Assembly (NCBI GenBank): GCA_003485955.1
Contig: DNHH01000045.1
Location: 7,667-14,589 of the forward strand
Length of the DNA stretch: 6,923 bases
Source: Opitutia bacterium
GTDB taxonomy: Bacteria > Verrucomicrobiota > Verrucomicrobiia > Opitutales > UBA953
Reading direction: 5' to 3'
Part shown: one piece after another, positions 1 to 5,944 of the stretch
Position numbering within the stretch: position 1 is the first letter of the stretch
Layout: the number at the start of each line of letters is the position of its first letter
Made by a program: the position numbers and the translations under genes
The notes under the pieces: model-generated
Told to the model about the DNA's origin: nothing
The model's input: the letters and a program-made list of their open reading frames with translations, nothing else
The model's database searches: none

Positions 1-1256
1 ATAGCGGGATTGTCTTAGGTGCTCTCGCTGTGGCAGACGAAGAGCCCGAGCTAAGTCGAAAACTGATTGAGGGCGCTTTTGCCTCCCTCCCACGTTCCAT
101 CTCGCTCTACAAAGAAGATGGCAGTTGGGACGAAGGTTATGGATACTTCCACTACGGTGCCAGTTACCTAGTTGCCCTCATTGCAGGATTTGAATCAGCC
201 ACCGGTTCTGACCAAGGTCTCCTCAAGCAAATACCGGGTGTAGAACGTATGGCAGATTTTCCGATGAATTTAGAAGGTAGCATCGGTAAAATTTTTAATT
301 TCGCTGACTCAGGCGAAAAGGCTGGTTCGATGCCTGAGATTGGTTGGCTGGCTACGCGTTATAACCGTGCGCAAGCGGCTATCGTACAAAGGAAACATGC
401 CGCCGATAGGCCATCACCCCTAGATTTGATTTGGCTGCCGTCAGCCGAAACAGCGCGCATCCAGTCTGCACCTGCTCGAGCAGCCCAATTTGCAGCGAAT
501 GCCTGTTGTAGCTTACGCACGGCATGGAACGACCCCAAGGCTGGCTATGTAGGCTTCAAAGGTGGTGATAATCGAGCGAGCCACGGCCACCTCGACATCG
601 GTACATTTGTTTACGAGTCCAATGGCGTTCGCTGGGCAAGCGATCTCTCAGGGGATAACTACAATCTCGAGGGTTATTTTGGTAGTGCGCGTTGGGGATA
701 CTACCGACTCCGTGCCGAAGGCCATAACACACTATCTGTCGCACAACAAGAAGGTGCCGACCAAGAGGCAACGGCCAACTGTCCACTGATCCTTTGCAAA
801 GAATCTAACCAGGGCGGCATTGTAGTTGCAAATTTGAGCGCTGCTTTCCCAAAATTTTCCGAGGTTAAACGGGGTATCCGTCTGTACCCTGATAAATCCT
901 TACGCGTTCAAGACGAACTTAAACCTGGTCCGAAATCATCATCGCAGCAGCTCATATGGTCTTTACATACAGCTGCGAAGATTGAAATCGCTGACAATGG
1001 CCGTTCTGCACTGTTTACGCGCGACGGTGAGAAGCTAATGGTTACGTTACTTTCGCCTAACAACGCACGCTTTGAGGCTATGGACGCAGTCACGATTCCT
1101 CCGCGTAAACCTCGCGAAGGCGAAAATCCTAACAAAGGTATCCGTAAGCTTATTATCAGACTGGATGTAACCTCAGCGACTACCGTCGTCGTTGACCTCG
1201 TGCCTGAAAGCTTAAAGGGCACGCGACCTTTACTCACATCCCTCGGGGGATGGTGA
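1..1256 (+). CDS. Heparinase II/III-family polysaccharide lyase, C-terminal part (5' end outside window)
   Basis: The family cleaves uronic-acid polysaccharides (heparan sulfate, alginate and similar) by beta-elimination, usually in the periplasm or outside the cell. The frame is open from base 3, and the residues before the GTG at 30 (SGIVLGALA, then VADEEPEL) match the end of the family's helical (alpha/alpha) domain. That GTG is therefore an internal valine codon, and the true start and any signal peptide lie upstream. Counting from that valine, the helical part runs to about residue 130. The central signature follows: FKGGDN (176-181), SHGHLD (184-189), a Tyr pair at 224-225 and EGHNT (230-234), the His/Tyr/Asn pattern typical of the family. 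The rest, to residue 408, is the beta-sheet domain. The stop is TGA at 1254-1256. Substrate cannot be assigned; PL12-, PL15- and PL17-like enzymes share this architecture. The 3' end converges on leuD. Confidence 0.87.
   Translation, partial: SGIVLGALAVADEEPELSRKLIEGAFASLPRSISLYKEDGSWDEGYGYFHYGASYLVALIAGFESATGSDQGLLKQIPGVERMADFPMNLEGSIGKIFNFADSGEKAGSMPEIGWLATRYNRAQAAIVQRKHAADRPSPLDLIWLPSAETARIQSAPARAAQFAANACCSLRTAWNDPKAGYVGFKGGDNRASHGHLDIGTFVYESNGVRWASDLSGDNYNLEGYFGSARWGYYRLRAEGHNTLSVAQQEGADQEATANCPLILCKESNQGGIVVANLSAAFPKFSEVKRGIRLYPDKSLRVQDELKPGPKSSSQQLIWSLHTAAKIEIADNGRSALFTRDGEKLMVTLLSPNNARFEAMDAVTIPPRKPREGENPNKGIRKLIIRLDVTSATTVVVDLVPESLKGTRPLLTSLGGW
1234..1256. terminator. Stem-loop at the convergent lyase/leuD junction, candidate bidirectional terminator
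   Basis: TCAC (1234-1237) pairs with GTGA (1253-1256), and ATCCC (1238-1242) pairs with GGGAT (1247-1251). This leaves a single bulged G at 1252 and a 4-base loop, TCGG, at 1243-1246. The nine-pair stem contains the lyase stop codon and lies just beyond the leuD stop, where both converging transcripts need an end. Neither side has a run of T, so it is not a classical intrinsic terminator. It could instead be a 3'-end-protecting or Rho-assisted structure, or a chance pairing. Confidence 0.4.
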
Positions 1257-1261
1257 AACGC

Positions 1262-1861
1262 TTAGCGAATATACTGAATCGACTTGGCCAGTGCATCAAC
1301 TGCACTAGCACCCTCTAAGAGCTCGGCGACAGAATCCCATTTTCCACCCATTAAGACTGACCGGGCAGACTCTGGCATCGTGGCAGCGTAAGACTTACCG
1401 CCGGCATTAACTTTCAGAGCCTCAAGATCGACCGTAACTTCGCCCTGCGGGTTTGCTTGAACCCATGAGGTTAAGGCAGCGAGGTCATCTTTGCTTAAAC
1501 AGACACAAGGAACACCAATACCGGTAGAATTACCAAAGAAGATTTCGGCGAAGCTTCCCGCAATAATCGCATGAAAACCGAAGCGCCAAAGCGACTGAGG
1601 AGCGTGCTCGCGCGAACTACCGCAACCGAAGTTAAAACCAGCGACGAGAATGCCTGCACCTTTAGCACTGGGTAAATTGAGCGGATGGTTCTTCGGGGAT
1701 TCATCGGGTCCGAAACGTTCATCGCGGAAGGCATGTTCGCCCAGCCCATCAAACGTTACGCAGCGCAGGTAACGCGCCGGAATAATACGATCGGTATCAA
1801 TATCGTCTCCTGGGACAGCAACAGCCCGGCCAGTGATACGCGTAATTTTAGCAAGTGACAT
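1262..1861 (-). CDS. leuD: 3-isopropylmalate dehydratase small subunit (LeuD)
   Basis: Small subunit of isopropylmalate isomerase, which with LeuC converts 2-isopropylmalate to 3-isopropylmalate in leucine synthesis, in the cytoplasm. Its 199 residues are the normal bacterial length. The N-terminal DDIDTDRIIPARYL (19-32) and the swivel-domain signature GFNFGCGSSREHAPQSL (75-91) are diagnostic. They are followed by the AEIFFGNSTGIGVP stretch (105-118), where the family's substrate-specificity region continues. The ATG at 1861 starts exactly at the conserved N-terminus. There is no Shine-Dalgarno in front of it (AACTCC precedes the ATG), so translation may be coupled or independent of such a site. 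It is the last gene of the apparent leuC-ORF-leuD operon, 56 bp after the small ORF. No key residue appears to be missing. Confidence 0.96.
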   Translation of the reverse strand: MSLAKITRITGRAVAVPGDDIDTDRIIPARYLRCVTFDGLGEHAFRDERFGPDESPKNHPLNLPSAKGAGILVAGFNFGCGSSREHAPQSLWRFGFHAIIAGSFAEIFFGNSTGIGVPCVCLSKDDLAALTSWVQANPQGEVTVDLEALKVNAGGKSYAATMPESARSVLMGGKWDSVAELLEGASAVDALAKSIQYIR

Positions 1862-1917
1862 GGAGTTAAGTAAGTTAAAAAAGAAAGCAGGAAGCGGGAA
1901 GAATTAGAGCGTGCCAA

Positions 1918-2220
1918 TCAGGGGGCGACTGCCTCCCAGGAGGCCGTGGCGAGAAAGCAGACGGGTTGACCGAGCGCACGTGCGAGCGACTGACGGCGAG
2001 CCTGCACCACTGTTGGCGGAATGCCTTCCTCGGCAACAAAGACAGGGATGCCACCAATCATCCAGGAAGGACGGACGGGGCATACAGGTTTACCGTCGTG
2101 GTGTGCATCAATCTCTACACCTTCCGCCAAGGCAACGCCTTCGGCAGCGGCGGCGGCAACCACGGACTGACCGCGAGTGGCGCGCTCGAGGACTCGGACG
2201 ATGGCAGGGTGGACAGACAC
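1918..2220 (-). CDS. Unrecognised 100-residue protein encoded between leuC and leuD
   Basis: I do not recognise this protein. It is read in the leu direction, starts with GTG 10 bp after the leuC stop and ends 56 bp before leuD, filling a gap where most bacteria have almost none. The N-terminal part (about 1-38) is rich in Ala, Val and Glu and looks helical. The middle has Trp-53 in a PSWMIGGIPVFVAEEGIPP stretch, and a helix-like basic stretch (about 72-82) precedes a hydrophobic C-terminal strand. There are two cysteines and no signal peptide or membrane segment, so it is probably cytoplasmic. The region looks more GC-rich than its neighbours, which is why long frames are also open on the other strand. 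Those translate into Arg-rich, unprotein-like sequence, whereas this frame has a balanced composition. The GTG has no Shine-Dalgarno, and no in-frame ATG was seen just upstream. It could be a decayed or spurious frame, but position and orientation favour a real gene. Confidence 0.55.
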   Translation of the reverse strand: MSVHPAIVRVLERATRGQSVVAAAAAEGVALAEGVEIDAHHDGKPVCPVRPSWMIGGIPVFVAEEGIPPTVVQARRQSLARALGQPVCFLATASWEAVAP

Positions 2221-2230
2221 GCGTGTAACT

Positions 2231-3640
2231 TTAGGAAACTTTGAAAATTTCGCGGGCGTCGGTAACTTCGCCCGTAATGGCAGCTGCCGCGACCATTAAA
2301 GGACTCATCAGCACGGTGCGACCTGTCGCCGAACCTTGACGCCCCTTAAAGTTACGATTGGAGGAACTCGCACACAGTTGATCACCGACGAGTTTATCGG
2401 GGTTCATGGCGAGACACATTGAGCAACCTGCTCCACGCCACTCAAATCCTGCAGCGATGAAGATTTTGTCGAGGCCTTCTTTTTGTGCCTGAATGGATGT
2501 CAGCTGTGAACCCGGAACGACAATGGCCTTCACGCCTGCTTTAACTTTATGCCCGGGAAGATACTTGGCGACTTCTCGTAAGTCGGAAATTCGGCCGTTG
2601 GTACAGGAGCCTAAGAATGCGACATCAACCTTCGTCCCGCGAATTGGCTTTCCAGGAGTGAGTTTCATGTGACGGTAGGCTTCTTCGGCTGTACCTAAGT
2701 CGCCGCCCTGAAGCGTCTCCAAGGCTGGCATCGATTCATCGATGAAGATGGCCTGTCCCGGCGTAATTCCCCAAGTTACTGTCGGCCGAATCTTCGCAGC
2801 ATCGTAAACGCGAACATCATCATAGGTGCAGCCTGGATCTGACGCGAAAGACTTCCACTTAGCTTCAACGGCTGCCCATTCACTATCCTTCGGGGCATAG
2901 GGGCGTCCTTTGATATAGTCACAGGTCTTTTGATCGGGATTCACGTAGCCGCAACGTGCACCACCTTCAATTGACATATTGCAAACGGTCATGCGCTCTT
3001 CGAGCGAGAAGGCATCGAAAGTTGTTCCTGCGTATTCGTAAGCGAAACCAATGCCACCGTTGACCCCGAGATCACGAATGATGTGCAAAATAACATCCTT
3101 CGCGTAAACACCGGGCGCGAGCTTACCGTTCACTTCGATACGGCGAACTTTAAGCGGGCTAAGCGAAAGCGTCTGTGTCGCGAGCACGTCGCGCACTTGC
3201 GTTGTACCAATGCCGAAAGCAATCGCTCCAAAAGCGCCGTGCGTAGCGGTATGTGAATCACCACACGCAATGGTCATTCCTGGCTGGGTGATTCCCTGCT
3301 CGGGTCCAACCATGTGAACAATCCCTTGTAGTCCACTAGTTGTATCAAAAAGGCGAATACCACTTTCTTTGGTATTACGGCGGAGCGCCTCAATCATCTC
3401 TTGGGCTAAAGAATCAGAATAAGGCTCCTTTAGTTCATTCGTCGGGACGATATGGTCAACGGTCGCAAAAGTGCGGTGAGGGAATTTTACCTTAAGTCCC
3501 AGATCACGGAGCATACCAAAGGCCTGTGGCGATGTAACCTCATGGATGAGGTGCGTGCCAATGAGCAACTGAGTCTGCCCGTTGGGGAGCTTACGGACAG
3601 CGTGAGCGTCCCAAACTTTTTGAAAAAGTGTCTTAGCCAT
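2231..3640 (-). CDS. leuC: 3-isopropylmalate dehydratase large subunit (LeuC)
   Basis: Large, iron-sulfur subunit of isopropylmalate isomerase, an aconitase-superfamily enzyme working with LeuD in the cytoplasm. Its 469 residues match the usual bacterial length of about 466. The three cysteines that hold the [4Fe-4S] cluster are present: C346 in FLGSCTNGR, then C406 and C409 in [13 protein letters not shown]. Other family blocks include [21 protein letters not shown] (126-144), [14 protein letters not shown] (223-236), TWGITPGQ (289-296) and [13 protein letters not shown] (424-436). The ATG at 3640 begins the conserved [12 protein letters not shown]-terminus. It is the first gene of the apparent operon and is transcribed divergently from the M60 peptidase gene. 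The upstream region is only about 118 bp, and no leucine leader peptide, attenuator or T-box is apparent in it. No usable Shine-Dalgarno precedes the ATG. Confidence 0.97.
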   Translation of the reverse strand: MAKTLFQKVWDAHAVRKLPNGQTQLLIGTHLIHEVTSPQAFGMLRDLGLKVKFPHRTFATVDHIVPTNELKEPYSDSLAQEMIEALRRNTKESGIRLFDTTSGLQGIVHMVGPEQGITQPGMTIACGDSHTATHGAFGAIAFGIGTTQVRDVLATQTLSLSPLKVRRIEVNGKLAPGVYAKDVILHIIRDLGVNGGIGFAYEYAGTTFDAFSLEERMTVCNMSIEGGARCGYVNPDQKTCDYIKGRPYAPKDSEWAAVEAKWKSFASDPGCTYDDVRVYDAAKIRPTVTWGITPGQAIFIDESMPALETLQGGDLGTAEEAYRHMKLTPGKPIRGTKVDVAFLGSCTNGRISDLREVAKYLPGHKVKAGVKAIVVPGSQLTSIQAQKEGLDKIFIAAGFEWRGAGCSMCLAMNPDKLVGDQLCASSSNRNFKGRQGSATGRTVLMSPLMVAAAAITGEVTDAREIFKVS

Positions 3641-3671
3641 AAGTGGTATAAATGCGCAAACGGAAGATGCA

Positions 3672-3699
3672 TAGGTAAGCGTGGGCGGTGGCGGGTCAA
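3672..3699 (-). promoter_or_regulatory. Candidate promoter for leuC
   Basis: On the minus strand a TTGACC hexamer (positions 3699-3694, 5 of 6 bases of the sigma-70 -35 consensus) is followed after 16 bases by TACCTA (3677-3672), a weak -10. It would start transcription near 3665, giving a leader of about 25 bases before the leuC ATG. The -10 match is poor, so this is tentative. Confidence 0.3.
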
Positions 3700-3723
3700 T
3701 CCCTTGCTAACGCCCCTGTAGAG

Positions 3724-3753
3724 TTGACGCAAAACGGGTTAATTACATCTTAT
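3724..3753 (+). promoter_or_regulatory. Candidate promoter for the first M60 peptidase gene
   Basis: TTGACG (3724-3729, 5 of 6 bases of the -35 consensus) is followed after 18 bases by TCTTAT (3748-3753, 4 of 6 of the -10 consensus). A start of transcription about 7 bases downstream would fall almost on the GTG start codon at 3759, implying a leaderless or nearly leaderless mRNA. The stop at 3708-3710 and the lack of another in-frame start support the same start region. Confidence 0.3.
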
Positions 3754-3758
3754 GGGGC

Positions 3759-5882
3759 GTGCGTCCCTTGCCACCACGTAGACCTGTACGCTCACCGATA
3801 CCTAGGCCTAAGCAGGATACAGGTTTTTGGGGCGGTCCCGGCTACTGGATACTGCTTATATTTATTCTAGGTGTTGGCGGCGTTGTCACCTACGAGAAGT
3901 TTTTTAATCTGAGGGACGGCGCAGCCACCACCCCTGTCGTCGTCGTGGCCCCTGAGCCTAAAAAAGTTCCCACAGATGTCGTGAGTGTGCCAGATAAAGT
4001 AATCACAGATTCCATCTTAGGTGAAAACTTGGTCGACAAAAGTGGCGACGGAGTTGCCGTGGTCGACGACGGTCGCGACGACCTTCCGCCACCACCGCCT
4101 AAATTTAAAAACGAGGACATCGATGCACTCACGCTCCGGAAATATAAAACTGTCTCAACACGTTTAACGACTGCACATCTTGGCACCGAAATAAGCAAGG
4201 AGGCGAAAGCCGCACACCAAGTTCATGCTACCCCAGAGGAGCCACTACAGGTGAATCGCGGAGACTCAGGTCAAGTCGCCCATTACGCCGCCGTTACGAA
4301 AAACTATTGGGACTCTATCGACCCTGATCGCTGCGTTCCCCATCCAGATGCGAATAGCTTCCCTGGCAAAGTCGCTGATGGAGCGGACCGAGTCATTACG
4401 GCCGTCAACCTAGTCGTTAACATTCCACGCTGGCGCTCGACAGGCCTCTATGCCGCACCCGGCGAACGCATCACTTTCCGCCTCAATTCAGAAGATGCTA
4501 AATTAGGCTTAGTCGCCCGTATTGGTTGCCACCGAGATTCTTTAGTTGGGGGCAAGCGCGACCAGTGGCACCGCTTTCCGGTTATCACCAATACGAAAGC
4601 CCTTGATAAACGATCTGTTGAAATGGCGAACCCTTTTGGCGGTTCCATTTATATTGAAATGCCTGACCGGGCAGAGTGGGTGAAATCTCGCGACCGTATC
4701 CGTGTCGAAATTGTGGGTGCCGTTGAGGCCCCGATTTATGAATTAGGAAAAACCTCCCGTGCTGACTGGGACAACCGTCGACTAGCACCGGCACCGTGGG
4801 GAGAACTTGTCGGCGAGAAGATGGTGCTATCGGTGCCTTCGAGCCTACTGCGCACCCTTCCCTACCCTGAGGAGTTAATGAAGACTTGGGATAAAGTCGT
4901 TGAGACCACCGATTGGCTCGCTGCTTGGGGCCGTCGCCGCTCTCCCGAGCGTATTGTTTCGGATGCAGAAATTTCCATTGGGTGGATGCATTCAGGCTAC
5001 CCGATTATGTGCTACCTCGCGAGCGCACCTGACATGGTAAACCTCAAGAAGCTAACCACCGAAGGCGACTGGGGTTTCTACCATGAACTCGGACATAACC
5101 ATCAGTCGGGCCTTTGGACCTACGCCGGCTACGGCGAGGTGACCTGCAACCTCTTCGCCCTAATTTGCATGGAGCGTATCTCCGGACAAAAAGTCGGCGG
5201 TGGACACAGCGACCTCGGTCCGTTGGCAGCCGAAATGGCACTCGACCCCGTTACCAATAAAGGCTCTCCATTCCACCTACTCTCTCAGTACTACTATCCT
5301 ATCTTAGCCTTTGGCTGGGAGCCACTGCAGGCGACCTTTGATGAGCTTGATGAACGCAAAGATATGGCGCGTGCCAATTCCATTGAAGCAAAGAACAGCG
5401 GACGTGAGTTTCGTGACGCCCAAAAGAAAGTCGATGCCTTGGAGAAAGAGAAGGTCGCTCTCGATAAAAAAATCAGGGCCTTGGATATCGGCACCCTTAA
5501 GGTAGCGGACAAAGCAGCCGAAAAAGAAGCTGCCCAAAAACGCTTAGTGGAGCTTGTCGACGAAGTTAAAAAAGCTGGCGAAGCAACCGGAGCTGTTTCG
5601 GCGGCAAAGTCAGATGAAAAGAAGAAAGAGATTTTTGTGAAGATATGGTCGAAGCACTGCGGGCATGACCTTGGGCCTTACTTTGCATGCTTTGGGTGGC
5701 CGTATACCGATCACATGAAAGCTTTTAATAAGGGTCTAAAATCGTGGATGCCTAAAAACTTCCCACCCAAGGGCGCTCCCCTTGCAGGTAAAGCAAAACG
5801 TAATCCTTTTGGCTCACGCAATGAAGCCATGGCCGGCGATGACGAAATCCACGGGATTGATAACGCTGAAAACGAGAAGTAA
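3759..5882 (+). CDS. Membrane-anchored M60-family (enhancin/mucinase-type) zinc metallopeptidase
   Basis: M60 gluzincins cleave glycoproteins such as mucins; here the active domain should face the periplasm or outside. The order is: a basic, Pro-rich cytoplasmic tail (1-20), one membrane helix (about 29-45, positive-inside, type II anchor), a Val/Pro/Asp-rich linker with a run of five Pro (about 50-120), a paralogue-shared region from about 190, then the M60 domain. Landmarks are TGLYAAPGE (228-236), IGCHRDSL (255-262), NPFGGSIYIE (291-300), MHSGYPIMC (410-418) and the zinc motif HELGHNHQ (442-449), with E460 as likely third ligand. Residues about 541-620 are a charged insertion with two coiled-coil helices, before the family's closing HDLGPYFACFGWP block (636-648). 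GTG at 3759 is the first start in frame after the stop at 3708; the ATG at 3752 is out of frame. No clear Shine-Dalgarno precedes it. It is the first of two tandem paralogues. Confidence 0.85.
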   Translation: MRPLPPRRPVRSPIPRPKQDTGFWGGPGYWILLIFILGVGGVVTYEKFFNLRDGAATTPVVVVAPEPKKVPTDVVSVPDKVITDSILGENLVDKSGDGVAVVDDGRDDLPPPPPKFKNEDIDALTLRKYKTVSTRLTTAHLGTEISKEAKAAHQVHATPEEPLQVNRGDSGQVAHYAAVTKNYWDSIDPDRCVPHPDANSFPGKVADGADRVITAVNLVVNIPRWRSTGLYAAPGERITFRLNSEDAKLGLVARIGCHRDSLVGGKRDQWHRFPVITNTKALDKRSVEMANPFGGSIYIEMPDRAEWVKSRDRIRVEIVGAVEAPIYELGKTSRADWDNRRLAPAPWGELVGEKMVLSVPSSLLRTLPYPEELMKTWDKVVETTDWLAAWGRRRSPERIVSDAEISIGWMHSGYPIMCYLASAPDMVNLKKLTTEGDWGFYHELGHNHQSGLWTYAGYGEVTCNLFALICMERISGQKVGGGHSDLGPLAAEMALDPVTNKGSPFHLLSQYYYPILAFGWEPLQATFDELDERKDMARANSIEAKNSGREFRDAQKKVDALEKEKVALDKKIRALDIGTLKVADKAAEKEAAQKRLVELVDEVKKAGEATGAVSAAKSDEKKKEIFVKIWSKHCGHDLGPYFACFGWPYTDHMKAFNKGLKSWMPKNFPPKGAPLAGKAKRNPFGSRNEAMAGDDEIHGIDNAENEK
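5379..5618 (+). other. Coding segment for the coiled-coil hairpin inserted in the M60 domain
   Basis: This part of the first M60 gene encodes residues about 541-620, dense in Lys, Glu, Asp and Ala. One helix shows a clean heptad: V558, L561, (K565), L568, I572, L575. After a short break (DIGTLKVADK) a second shows A592, L596, L599, V603, A606. The pattern suggests an antiparallel helical hairpin projecting from the catalytic domain. It separates EPLQATFDEL from the IFVKIWSKH block; from memory, typical M60 domains have only a short link there. The exact edges are estimates. Confidence 0.6.
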
Positions 5883-5905
5883 TTCAGCTATAGTTGAGCG
5901 ACGTT

Positions 5906-5940
5906 GACAGGGAACCTAAACAGCGGGTGACTGTCTTTTT
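5906..5940 (+). terminator. Weak candidate intrinsic terminator between the two M60 genes
   Basis: GACAG (5906-5910) can pair with CTGTC (5931-5935). A smaller inner helix of ACCT (5914-5917) with GGGT (5925-5928, one G-T wobble) closes a 7-base loop, and five T follow at 5936-5940. The outer stem has only five pairs and an internal loop, so termination would be partial at best. If real, it would lower expression of the second peptidase relative to the first. The left arm overlaps a TTGACA hexamer at 5904-5909. Confidence 0.35.
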
Positions 5941-5944
5941 AGGC

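Noticed and set aside
908..1237. 109-codon minus-strand frame inside the lyase gene
   Set aside because: It lies wholly within the well-supported lyase coding region, is Ser/Arg-rich and resembles no known protein. It is an antisense shadow.
1290..1306. Inverted repeat AGTGCA/TGCACT with a 5-base loop as a terminator
   Set aside because: It lies inside the leuD coding region, has a six-pair stem and no T tract. It is probably a codon-driven coincidence.
1862..1917. Gap between the small ORF and leuD, examined for a regulatory element
   Set aside because: Only 56 bp, A/T-rich near leuD with a short TTAACT repeat. No stable hairpin, ribosome site or promoter stands out.
1911..2244. Two plus-strand frames (1911-2228 and 1966-2244) opposite the small leu-operon ORF
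   Set aside because: The first is very rich in Arg and Pro and the second has no recognisable pattern. Both run against the operon, and they are the expected by-product of a GC-rich stretch. The minus-strand frame fits the operon spacing better.
3452..3870. Frames spanning the leuC 5' end and the divergent region (3452-3721 plus, 3487-3732 minus, 3688-3870 plus)
   Set aside because: They overlap the firmly identified leuC or the M60 N-terminus in other frames and have no family resemblance.
5904..5909. Perfect TTGACA hexamer upstream of the second M60 gene as a promoter
   Set aside because: No acceptable -10 lies 15-19 bases downstream (16-18 spacings give GGTGAC, GTGACT, TGACTG), and part of it forms the left arm of the candidate terminator stem.
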